From positions 2,665,001 to 2,729,000 of the forward strand of contig CP110632.1 of assembly GCA_026210745.1 (NCBI GenBank): a stretch of DNA of 64,000 nt. The letters run 5' to 3'. The notes below the pieces were generated by a model. It made no database searches. It was not told the origin of the DNA and saw only the letters and a list, made by a program, of their open reading frames with translations. Made by a program: the position numbers and the translations under genes. This DNA is from Exobasidium rhododendri (lineage: Eukaryota; Basidiomycota; Exobasidiomycetes; Exobasidiales; Exobasidiaceae). Positions 1 to 9,739 of this stretch are shown piece after piece (the first letter of the stretch is position 1; each line of letters opens with the position of its first letter).

Positions 1-441
1 ACGCAAGGGTGAAGGCAGGCAAATAGGATCATTTGCATTCATGGAACGAGGGGGTTTCCACAGTCGGGCATTCAGCCTGTCAGACTGAGAGTTTCAGTAG
101 CATTCAGTAGTGTATATAATCCATTTCTGCAGAATTTCGTATATTTATATGTCGACGCAGTTTCATATTCTTTACTAGAGGAAAAATGTCAAGCGCGCTC
201 TAGCTGCATGATTTATTTTCCCTGATGCAAGCCATAATCAGAGGGTTTTTGACTAGTACAAAGGTAGGGAGGGGTACATGAAAACGTTGTATTTGAAGGC
301 AAGGAGTGGTTCAGGTCTAGACGCTCGTGTCCGTCGAGATATGTAAACCGCCGGCGAGTAAGGTGGAAAGCGAATAGTAGAGAGAAGGAGAGAGAGAGAG
401 AGAGAGAGAGAGAAAGAAGAGACACGTGGCCAGAAATCTAC
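1..441. other. Upstream intergenic region of PPWD1 gene
   Basis: No gene is visible here. The stretch holds a TATA-like TATATAA around 112-118, an AT-rich patch near 135-160 and a GA microsatellite at about 388-411. A CACGTG E-box at 423-428 lies only 14 bp before the PPWD1 start codon. It is probably the promoter and 5' leader of the plus-strand gene that follows. Confidence 0.5.
388..411. repeat. (GA)n microsatellite
   Basis: An uninterrupted run of about twelve GA units, slightly degenerate on both sides, sits about 30 bp before the PPWD1 ATG and so probably lies in its 5' leader. Similar short GA-rich leaders precede the GT32 gene (around 21850-21885) and the TLC-like gene (minus strand, around 43620-43660). 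Confidence 0.85.
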
Positions 442-2625
442 ATGGCTGAAGGGTCGAGTGCTCGGTGTGTAGCCTTCAAGAAATCGTCCAACACCAAAGC
501 TCTGACGGGACCAGAAATGCCAGAGGCTAGCTCGAGCATCAAGCGGCGGAGCGTCAGTCCCTCAGATGAGAAAAGGAGGGTGAAGGATGATGCGAAGGGT
601 GCGAAGAAGCAGCGACTGAATGGTGAGGACACATCTGCAGCGTTTCACATTGCTGCTCTTCCCAATGCGACTCGATATCAGCGTTCATTGATGCACAGAG
701 ACACGATGACATTTGTGGTTTTGACACCGTTCACACACTTTATCATCACTGCATCGGTTGATGGGCACGTCAAATTTTGGAAGAAGCAAGAAAGTGGGAT
801 CGAATTTGTAAAGCACTACCGAGCTCACTTGGCACCAGTCGTAGGGCTTTGTACCAGTGCGGATGGTAAATTGGCGGCTAGTATCAGCAGTGATGGCACT
901 GCAAAAGTATATGATGTGGTCAACTTTGATCTGATCAATATGATCAAGTTTGACTTCACTCCAAGAGCATGCTGCTGGGTACACAAAAGAGGAAGAGCAG
1001 ATACGATCTTAGCAGTATCTGAAGAAGGCAGCAAAAATATTCACCTTTTCGATGGACAGGGAGGCGAGGCTCCAATGTCAACTATCGACACAGTCCACCA
1101 ATCACCGTGTCACCTCTTGACATACAATGAGCCAGCTGACTGCATCATCTCAGCAGACCTTAGTGGAATGGTCGAGTATTGGACACCCTCAGAACCTTAT
1201 GAATTGCCCAAGAACAGGGGCTTATGGGAGTTCAAGAGTAGGACAGATCTCTTTGACTTCAAAAAGAGCAAATCAACACCCACGAGTTTGGTATTTTCCC
1301 AAGACTACACCAAGTTTGTCGCCATTTCTGCACTAGATCGACAAGTGCGAGTTTTTGACTTTGCTAGTGGTAAGTTACTTGGTAAATACGATGAGTCATT
1401 GAAGGCGGCGCAAGAGATGCAAGCTCGGGCGAACGAACCGGGTGAGGAGGACAAAGAGAAGCATTTGGACGTAGGAGAAGTGGTTCTCGATGATATGGAA
1501 TTCGGTAGGAGGCTTGCGACCGAGAGGGACCTAGATGCCAGTGCCCTTGATGCAGTCGGAGAAGGTGTGAGAGCATGTACAGGAGCTTGCACGGCCAATG
1601 CAGTGTTTGATGAGAGTGGGAGGTACATCATATATGGCAGTATGTTGGGTGTGAAAGGTGAGTGATGGGACGATACAATTTTATGGACAAGCACTCTGAT
1701 CTAGACTGATCATCATTGCTATTCCTTAGTCCGCGACACACAGACTGGCAAAGTGGAGATCTTGCTGGGAAAGGACGAGACGATGCGTTTCCTCAATGTT
1801 TGTCTCTTTCAAGGGATGGCAAAGAAGAGGGTGGCGAGGAGTATAGCTCTTGCTGCTTCTGATAATCCATTGCTGGCAGCTCAAATTGTGGAAGCGGACC
1901 CAACTCTATTCCTCACTGCGTTTAAAAGAGCTCGCTTCTACATGTTCACCCGGCAAGAGCCAGACAAGTGAGTCTTCCTTTGAGAAGAGCAGGAGGATTG
2001 TCTTTCCTGTAATACTGACATACGCTGCCCTCTTCTTTTAATCAGTGACCCAAGATCGAAGTCTGGATCAGATCGAGACATCTTCAACGAGAAGCCAACG
2101 AGGGAGGAACAGACGATTGCAACTGTACAGTCGTCAACAGTGAAGAGATCCACAGTCAGCTCTACGGCAGTCTTGCACACCACCAAGGGAGACATCCACC
2201 TGCGGCTCTTTCCGGAGCATGTCAACAAGACAGTGGAGAATTTTGTCGGACTAGCAAGAAAGGGGTATTACGACAATGTTCTTTTTCATCGAGTCATCAA
2301 AAAGTTCATGTTACAGACGGGAGATCCACTCGGTGATGGCACCGGGGGTGAATCTCTGTGGGGCAAGGAATTCGAAGATGAGTTCACCCGAGAGCTGAGG
2401 CATGATCGACCTTACTGCCTGAGCATGGCCAATGCCGGCCCCAACACGAATGGCAGCCAATTCTTCATCACTACTGTACCGACGCCCTGGCTGGACGACA
2501 AGCACACTGTCTTTGGTAGAGCAACAGGAGGATTCGACGTGATCCATAGTATCGAAAATGCTCGTACAGAGCGAAGTTCAGACAAACCCGAGCAGGATAT
2601 CAAAATTCTCAACATTACCCTCTAG
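442..2625 (+). CDS. WD40-repeat cyclophilin, PPWD1 family (peptidyl-prolyl isomerase)
   Basis: Spliceosome-associated prolyl cis-trans isomerase with an N-terminal WD40 propeller and a C-terminal cyclophilin domain. I place exons at 442-1657, 1730-1967 and 2046-2625 (677 aa), close to the length of animal PPWD1 (about 650 aa). The GTGAGT/TAG and GTGAGT/CAG introns restore the frame, and the family stretch around the first junction reads [20 protein letters not shown] repeats occupy roughly residues 85-330 (for example [10 protein letters not shown]). The cyclophilin domain begins about residue 515 and keeps the catalytic set: Arg and Gln in [14 protein letters not shown], plus Trp and His in [11 protein letters not shown]. 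It should therefore be an active isomerase. The N-terminus is Lys/Arg-rich and nuclear in character. This is a housekeeping gene and nothing looks broken. Confidence 0.93.
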
Positions 2626-3525
2626 CCTGCTTCATTTCTATTGTATTTGTATGGACGCTCCATGATGACACTTTGTATAGACGCTCAACGATGACAAATT
2701 AGATGGGATCTTGTGCATACTCCACCACCCTTGAGCCGACCGAGCCAACGACAAAGAACGGTGACGGCGGTGATCCGAAGAGTCGTGCATGAGTAGGGAG
2801 CGCCGACGCGCTACTACACTACAGAAATCTCTCATGTGTGCTCTTTTTATTTCACGTATCAAAATAGATCTCTATACTGTAATGCGATTCCAAGCTGAAT
2901 ACACTACCCTTTGCTTTTCGCATTCTCAAAATAGAGGGCCGAGCGATACGGATCTCTAGTGAAGACTGGGCCACCCATTACTGCCAAGGAGAGGGGAGCT
3001 CAGCTCATCAGGCGGCCCTCAGACTGTGGTCCTATCGGATGAGTGTGCCTTGAGTCGTGCCTAGGGGCGGGAGGAGTAGAAGAGAGGGGACAAGGGACAA
3101 GGAAAATACTCAAGTGGACAGTAGTAAGATGATGAAAATACGCACCTCCGATTGCTTCATTGGGACCTTGGCAGGAGCTCTCCCCCCCCTCTTTCCCCGG
3201 CCGCCACTACAAGGACTGTGCAAATTTGCTTGCTTGAAGTCGAGTCTGTGCACGAGTGTCGAACTATAATCTGCTCTGGCTTTTCACCCCTCTCCGCCCC
3301 TCTCTCTGCTTCATTATTCACAGCACCCTGATCACCTCCCTGTGCGCCTTGTTTCCCCACCTTCCTTTTGCCTGAGCACGATAGTAACTTTGGCGGACGC
3401 CTACGAATTACATTCTCCATCGCTTGTCCACCCCCCTTCGCAGAGGAAAGCTCTCGACAGACGTTGGTTGAAGTATTGTAGGTGGTAGTACAAGGCTTAC
3501 AGCTGCCCTTTGCTTTCACCGCTTG
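2626..3525. other. Intergenic region, no gene seen
   Basis: About 900 bp between the PPWD1 stop and the next start. Short open frames exist on both strands but have low-complexity, unconvincing translations. A C/T-rich block around 3178-3200, with eight consecutive C's, and further pyrimidine-rich DNA to 3440 resemble a fungal promoter and 5' leader. I looked for an upstream exon encoding a signal peptide for the following membrane protein and did not find one. Confidence 0.45.
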
Positions 3526-5285
3526 ATGGCCAAGCAGCGGCCATCCCCTGCTCCAACAGCGGCTCCTCTATATGGTAGGAATCATGGTGATGTCAAGATT
3601 AGACTACGAGGAGAAGACATCAAGGAAAGATTGGAGCAGGGAGGAGGACTGGTAACAGGAGATGACTTCGTGCTGGGACCTTTTGAGGCTAGAAACGAAG
3701 GAGATGTCGAAGCACTCAGAAGAGAAATGGGTTTGAGCAGGGACAGTACGTCGGGAGTAGACGCCGCTCTGAATGCAAAAGCTTGGCTAAGTAGACAAAG
3801 GCAACAAAGAGCAGGTATAGTGAAGAAGAGGGACTTTGGCAAGAGGCAGACCACCGCAGAGCAAGATTGCTTCGTTGGCAACGACCAACTGAGTTGTTAC
3901 CCCACGTCTGGATTACAGGTCGATCAAGGAACTTGGGATAGGGTGAGCAGTGTCTAGTAAGATGTCCTGAGCAGATATATCAATTTGACGACGAGAAAAT
4001 ACCTTTCACAGTTCATTTGGAACACCAATTACCCTGACTTCACCAACAACGGGGGTTACGTAGACGTGTACCTCTTCCATCAAGACAACGACCTCATAGT
4101 GACATCTTGGACATCACAGCCCAATGCTCAAGGTCGAGTTTCCTTCATTCCTGGTGATTCTTGGTGGCAAGGAAGAAGCAGAGCAGACAATTTCAACGGA
4201 ACATCGATTGCGTGGCCCTTTTATTTCGTCATCACACATGCTGGTCAGGGTTTGAGTGGCTCTACCGATCGTCAATCGACATGGTATGCGATTCGTAAGT
4301 CTTCAGAATCATTGCGCTATGATTATTGTCAAGAGATACTAATATCTTTTGTTCCACAACTTGCACAGAAACGGCGTTGCCTGAAGCTGTTGCACTTTCG
4401 CGCTCATCAGCTTCTGCTTCTGCTTCCGCTGAGTCTCTTGCCTCGGCAGCCAGTGTGGCTTCTCAATCAGCTGCTTCATTGACTGGTACTGCTGCTGCAT
4501 CACTGTCATCGAGTGAAGCGCTTGCTTCCAAGTCTTTTGCTGCCAGTCTTTCCTCGGCCTTGGCAGCCAGTTTGACAGCGCAAGGCTTCACAGGAACAGA
4601 AACGCTTCAAGGCACAGCTACTACTACATTGCCCGATGGTCATCAGGTAACAGCGACTGCCACTGCTCAAGCAAATGGACAGCTACCAGGTTGGAATGGT
4701 GGAGAGGTCAGTCTACCAGATTATGCCATCGCCTTGATCGCTGTCTTTGGTTTCCTCGCCCTTGTTGCTACCAGTGTTGGGCTCTACTTTCTACTAGGTG
4801 CGGCGAGGAAGAGGAGAAGAGGCGCGTTTGAGTCATCCGATCTAGATAGTCGAACAGACAGCAGTAGACCTATGATGGCAGACGACGGACAAGCAAATTA
4901 CTCTGATGAACCAATAAGTCCAACGGGTACGATGAGCACCAACATGCGAGAGAGAAGTGCAGTAGAGAGCGGGGCATCATTAGCGGCGATAGCCGAGAGT
5001 TCGAGGGAAGACAGAGAAGCAGGTCAAGGCAGCCGAGATGTACCTTTTACCTCTGATGAAGCCAGTCGAATGGCAGATAGATTCAGAGCTATGCTACGAA
5101 ATCCCACCTTTGAGTCTGCAAACGACGTTGACGGAGTCAAGCGAAGATTGACATCCACCTCGCAGAGCTCACAAAGCTCTCCTCAAGCAACTGCTGCCAG
5201 CGAACTGATGAGAGAGGAACTTGAAGCGCAAGGCCACGATCTACGACAAGTGCAAGAGAGGAGGAAACCTGAAGTGCACGATTGA
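3526..5285 (+). CDS. Single-pass membrane protein with Ser/Ala-rich stalk
   Basis: Exons 3526-3942, 4012-4294 and 4369-5285 give 538 aa. The second intron has a textbook branch site (TACTAAT, around 4337). Residues about 140-233 form a compact ectodomain with aromatic motifs (FIWNTNYPDF, VDVYLF, WPFYFVITHAGQG). A Ser/Ala-rich stalk follows at about 238-300, then one hydrophobic helix at about 347-372, a basic stop-transfer stretch (ARKRRRG) and a Ser-rich tail of about 165 aa. The layout fits a fungal plasma-membrane or Golgi one-pass protein. The ectodomain reminds me of proteins annotated only as transmembrane alpha-helix proteins, and yeast Psg1 is another possible relative. The odd point is that the first 100 residues have no signal peptide, although basic pairs such as KKRDFGKR near residue 108 look like a Kex2 site. 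A 5' exon may be missing from my model. Confidence 0.72.
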
Positions 5286-5704
5286 TACACACAAACCAAA
5301 GAGCAGCAATACTTTGGGCTGCCTTGCGGGACCCCCTATGAGACCGTGATCACATTTGTATACATATAATCTCCATCTTTTAGCATCTTTACCGTCCCTC
5401 GCCTCCTTCTATTACACTCTCATCGACGCTCCTTTCTGGCTATGTTCTTCTCTCATCTACCTACTTGTCTCGCACTCTCTCTCGCCGCATCTACAAATCT
5501 ACTCAATACCGTTTCTTTTCCGCATTATGCCTCAATTTAGCCGTGTGTCCTGTCGGACGACTTTCTCGCTCCGAGGATCAGCAGTGAAGAACCTCTATTC
5601 GTTTATGGTGTTGCGACGGTATTGTTGGATGGTAGTGTAGAGTACAATATGCTTTTTGGCAGCGAATTTTATTGGGGCCTATGAAGGGGTGCAAATGACG
5701 GGGA
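5286..5704. other. Convergent 3' intergenic region
   Basis: About 420 bp between the ends of the membrane-protein gene and the minus-strand cutinase. It is pyrimidine-rich from 5380 to 5520. I see no gene, repeat or RNA structure in it. Confidence 0.5.
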
Positions 5705-6697
5705 TCACGATGGATAGACGAACTCTACACCAGTGAGAACTTGCATCATATAGCTCAAGCCTAGACTTTGAGTGTTTCGATCTGTTCCGTATGATTGATG
5801 CACCGCATTGACTCCCAGTGCGTGCGTAGAGTCACAGATGCCGTCGAGCTGAGTATTTTAGCAGCAAAGGGTTCAGTCAAGGAGGAAAACTTCCTCATGC
5901 TATCCTGTCATTGTCTTTCTCTTCTCCACTCACACTCCTGCAAACATCTAGTGTCTTTGAATACCATTGGGAAGGGATGGGTGCTTGACCAAGCAGATTC
6001 AATGCTCCCGAAGAATTCTTGGTGGATGTGTAGCCTAGATTGTCGACGTTACAAGGTAAGCCTGCTTTCCTCCTAGGATTTCCTATCAGGAAGACTCCCT
6101 TGACAGCGTCGAATCCAGCTCCCGACGTCATGTTGATCATGGCATCAACAGTAGCTGTAGCGCCTTGTGAATAGCCTTGAAGGACGATGCATGCATTTGC
6201 GTTGCTAGCGATGATACTATTGACATGACTGATGATCTGTCAAGGAAAAAGAAGAGATTGTGCGCACGAATGGGGCGATTGTCAGCTTTGGCGTATTGAA
6301 GTGATGGCAGAATTGAAGAGCGGTACATCTGATGAAAAACGAGAAGGCCGTCACTCACATCTGCAGTCCCTGAAGCAGTGTTTTGGTCTTCAGCTGCTGG
6401 GTAGACAACATCGTAAATGGCACTCCCGGACAAAAGCGATGAGATGTTTGCATTCATTGTCGTAAAGCCGACTGATTCTCCCTGTGCCTCATAAGTCCCT
6501 CGAGCATTGATGAGGGCTGCGTTTGAGACAGGGGAAGAGGTGACCCGTAAATGTCTTCTTCCTCTAGCTCGTCAAAGATCTTCCTTTCTTTTCCACAACT
6601 CACTGTATGCTGTGCACTTCTCCGGCGAGGTAGTCATATTCGCATATTGCACCCACCCGTTTGCCAGTGCAAGTAGAGTCGTGAATTCGCTGAGCAT
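5705..6697 (-). CDS. Cutinase (CE5 serine esterase), four exons
   Basis: Secreted esterase that hydrolyses plant cutin or related polyesters. It is invisible as one ORF; reading the minus strand gives exons 6697-6604, 6516-6359, 6236-5934 and 5848-5705 (232 aa, typical family length). All donors are GTGAGT, acceptors are CAG, and every junction is in frame. The N-terminus is short and hydrophobic, followed by CTAYTLINARGTYEAQGES, the cutinase opening. YPAAEDQNTASG comes next and then GYSQGA with the nucleophile Ser. The triad is completed by Asp in DGICD and His in AVHQSYG. Cysteines at KC, NAC, LPC, DVC and GIC fit the disulfide pattern. A minus-strand TATAAA lies at 6788-6793, 91 bp before the start. 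The signal peptide (first ~18 aa) is rather weak. Catalysis looks intact. Plant-surface biology is an inference from the family. Confidence 0.9.
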
Positions 6698-6787
6698 GAT
6701 TTGGATGCTTGAAGAGGTGATGAACGTAGGTGAGAAGTTGTGAAGATCAAGGGGTGGAGAAGCGAACAAGACGAGCAAGGGGTCTTC

Positions 6788-6793
6788 TTTATA
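6788..6793 (-). promoter_or_regulatory. TATA box of cutinase gene
   Basis: TATAAA on the minus strand, 91 bp upstream of the cutinase ATG at 6697, followed by a CT-rich leader. Position and sequence are those expected for a regulated fungal promoter. Confidence 0.55.
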
Positions 6794-6797
6794 AAAT

Positions 6798-7657
6798 CTG
6801 CTGATCTGGTGTTTGCTCAATCGATCTCCAAGTGCGGAGCTAAGGGAAGTGAGTCCCTCTCTCAGCTCGCTGCGTGCGTACAGAGCGGAAAGTTTACGTT
6901 ACGGCACGCCCGGCCAAAAAGAAGCAAGGAAACTGGAAATTCTAGATTCTGCCAAGATCCATTTAAGAATTCCTTTTAACCGATCGAGCGTGATTTGGCT
7001 TTAATACAAGAGTCTGATTACCGTGTCTGGAAAAATCGATCGGGGGAAACGCATCGGGTGCAGGCAAATGAAACGCAGGGAAAGAAGAACCAGGCTTTTA
7101 CGCCCTCTCCTTTCCACTTTTAGACTTTTAGACTAATCATTTTACGTGAAAAAGATGGCCCACGGAATCGTCTAGCAAGCATCGACACAGCAGACCACGA
7201 TCAGATTTCAAGTATTCAGAGGACCACCAGCGACAGGAACAGGATCAAAGCTCAAACAGAGAGTCATACTCCAATCGGACTAAATGTTGTCCTGAGAGTC
7301 GATCTAGCTCGAAGCATGATGCTTTATGCAGGGTCGTCAACTGGCTCTTCTCCTGCTTCCATGTGCCTGATTCATGCAATGCTTCTTGTGACTTTAAGCA
7401 GCGCGATCACTCACTGACTAGCTTAGGCCATCCAGGACTCATGGTGGAAACCTCTCATGTGCACTCATTTAGACAATGCAAGTGCGCATCGCCTACCTCC
7501 GACAAAGACCGATATCAGGCCAAGAGGGCGTATGTGGTCAAGGTATTTAGAAGCGTCTCTGGAGAGATGACCAAGTAACGACTCTCTCGCCTCCCTACTT
7601 TCTCTTTACTCCTTCAGACCACTCCTTTTCTCACTAACTCCACTCTGTCAAGGGACG
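6798..7657. other. Divergent promoter region, cutinase / secreted protein
   Basis: About 860 bp separating the cutinase promoter from the plus-strand secreted protein. Small ORFs on both strands have no convincing product. The last ~80 bp before 7658 are CT-rich (5' leader). Both flanking genes encode secreted proteins, so shared regulation is possible, but no repeated operator-like motif stood out. Confidence 0.4.
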
Positions 7658-9220
7658 ATGAGGGGTTTCTTCTTCATTTGGATACTGCCGGTCAGTAATT
7701 CACTTCTCTTCACTTATGCTGCTCCTCTTCCAACCTCTCCCGAAAGATCGATACCCCAACGGCAGTTGAATGCCAGCACGAGATCGCTCTTCCTTCCAGT
7801 CCGTCCTTCAGTCGATCGTATGAATCGTAATCGTCTACCCTATCATTCGCAAGATCACGTCGAAGCCTATGATGCGGATTTAAACGCAACCAACCCTCTA
7901 GAACATCATTCGCTCCGAGATCATATTCCTAATCAAGGCTTGCATCAGGCTTCGAAAGCTGATTCTGGTACACCTGTCTCAATGAGTAGAAACAGTGGTG
8001 CACCCTTGCAGGCTCAAGGAGGCCAGCTTCAACTTACGCAGTATGATCCGTCCCGACAGCAAGCGAATCTGCAAAGTTCTCGTGATGCGAATGTCCTTCC
8101 TTTCCCAGCTGGAACTGGACTGCGCCTTCATGCTGGTAACTTTCTACAATCTCTTCCCAAGGATATTCAAAGACAGTTCGAAGTGTCATTTGTGAGTAAT
8201 GCAAGACATGCTCAAAGGATCGAAACTCTTTGGCGCACAGGAAAGATCAACAAAGAGCTCCTCGAGGAGATGTCTAGTGGTGATGATCCCAAGGACAAGA
8301 AAATGGGACTCTACTTTCGGACTCTTCTGTCGACTGGCTACGATAGACTCTTTCAACCAGATGTCCGTCCCGAGACTCGAAAATACGTTATGGACAACTT
8401 TTACCCACGGATATACCATGAACAATTTGCAGAGTATGTGCAAGGTCGAGCGAGCAACGCATCAGAGCAAGAAGACCACATTGCACCGACAACATCCAAG
8501 GGCAAGGAAAAGGTAGGCCGCGAACGAAAGAGCAGAGACGGCAGCATGCCTTTCCAATCCTGGCAGGATCTGTCTTCTGAGCTGCAGATTTCGTCACCAG
8601 CCCATCTTGCTTTTCCATCCGACGATGATCAACAGAAACGCAGACCCGAACGCAGGTTGCCAATGTCCCGCCATGAAGCAGAGAGTGGCTCTGAGAGTGG
8701 CAGATCTGCGCACAGTAGATCGAGATACGTAGCATCAAAGCACCCACAGAGGGGTGCAGCAAGTGAGGCGAGCCACGATGCGGAGGAGAGACAAGATGAG
8801 TTGCCACCGTCTATTCAGCGTCTTGTCATTCCAACGATGACTTCCGCAAAAGTGGCGATGAAGCTGTGGAAAAATTTGGACAAATACCCTCTTGGAATGA
8901 ATGAATCAGATTTTAAAGAGAGGTTCTTCCACCTGACTCGACGAAAGAACGACGAGATGGACGAAATTGTGCGTGATCTGGATGCCGAGACAGCGACTCT
9001 CCTGAAAGAGCACTACGTTACGAGAAAGTACCATGGAGAGCTCATCAGATTGCTAGGAGGAGGTACGCAATCCGTCACTTCTGCGGCACCGAATACGTTG
9101 CAGCACAATGGAGAGGAGCTGAGAGCCTTATACATCGACAACACGAAGAAGAAGACGAAGTCACCATCACTACGACGCAAAGGAAAAGCAACAGCTTTCG
9201 ATCCGACGTCAGTTGATTAG
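7658..9220 (+). CDS. Secreted protein of unknown function with two related helical modules
   Basis: Intronless, 520 aa. A hydrophobic N-terminus (residues 4-21, ending before APLPTSPERS) is a good signal peptide. The rest has no recognised domain. Two helical segments look like a degenerate internal duplication: about 166-263, starting LPKDIQRQF with an LW pair 20 residues on, and about 382-468, starting LPPSIQRLV with LW at 403-404; both end with a YH..(F/L) stretch and a glycine. They are separated by a charged, Ser/Arg-rich disordered linker (265-380). The C-terminus is basic (KKKTKSPSLRRKGK). N-glycosylation sequons occur at 38, 76 and 267. It lies divergent to the cutinase. It could be an effector-like or wall-associated protein; function is unknown. 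Confidence 0.75.
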   Translation: MRGFFFIWILPVSNSLLFTYAAPLPTSPERSIPQRQLNASTRSLFLPVRPSVDRMNRNRLPYHSQDHVEAYDADLNATNPLEHHSLRDHIPNQGLHQASKADSGTPVSMSRNSGAPLQAQGGQLQLTQYDPSRQQANLQSSRDANVLPFPAGTGLRLHAGNFLQSLPKDIQRQFEVSFVSNARHAQRIETLWRTGKINKELLEEMSSGDDPKDKKMGLYFRTLLSTGYDRLFQPDVRPETRKYVMDNFYPRIYHEQFAEYVQGRASNASEQEDHIAPTTSKGKEKVGRERKSRDGSMPFQSWQDLSSELQISSPAHLAFPSDDDQQKRRPERRLPMSRHEAESGSESGRSAHSRSRYVASKHPQRGAASEASHDAEERQDELPPSIQRLVIPTMTSAKVAMKLWKNLDKYPLGMNESDFKERFFHLTRRKNDEMDEIVRDLDAETATLLKEHYVTRKYHGELIRLLGGGTQSVTSAAPNTLQHNGEELRALYIDNTKKKTKSPSLRRKGKATAFDPTSVD

Positions 9221-9739
9221 CCGTTGTCTTTCGTAGCTGAAGAGTGAAGAGATCCAAGCGCATGTGGTGTCCCTTCCTTTTTACTTCTCGTCGTCGAACG
9301 CTGCAATCTGCCGCCTTCCCACTTGCCATTCGTCTTGTCTTTGATTTTTCTACTCGCTGTTGAGCGGCCCCACCTCGATGTGCAAGTACGGGAAATACAA
9401 TGACGTTTGAGAATCGAGACAATTAGATTACGACGTCGTCAACCTGCCTGCGATCGTGCTTTGCCAATAGTGCGTGTGCCGAAACCCGAAAGCGAGACAT
9501 GGTGGAAGCGAAGCTTGGAACCGGAGGCAGCAGGTGGCCCCCCCTCCCCCACATCTTATTTTATGCCCACCCTTACTTCTTTCTACGGTCAATCTTCCTG
9601 GGCCTCGAAATACGAAAAAATCAGAGTGGGGGAAAAGAAAGTAGTGCAGACTTGGCGAAATTGAGACTGTCCTTTCCTTACTTGCCTTCCTGAAGCTCTG
9701 CTCGTCTCCTCCCGTTCCTCCTTTCTCACCACCTCCATC
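9221..9739. other. Intergenic region upstream of sugar transporter
   Basis: About 520 bp. A C-rich block (about 9537-9552) and a strongly CT-rich stretch at 9665-9739 precede the transporter start and look like its promoter and leader. I see no gene. Confidence 0.45.

Noticed and set aside
3157-3519. 120-codon minus-strand ORF upstream of the stalked membrane protein
   Set aside because: Low-complexity Gly/Arg/Glu composition antisense to a pyrimidine-rich promoter; no domain and no splice or promoter support.
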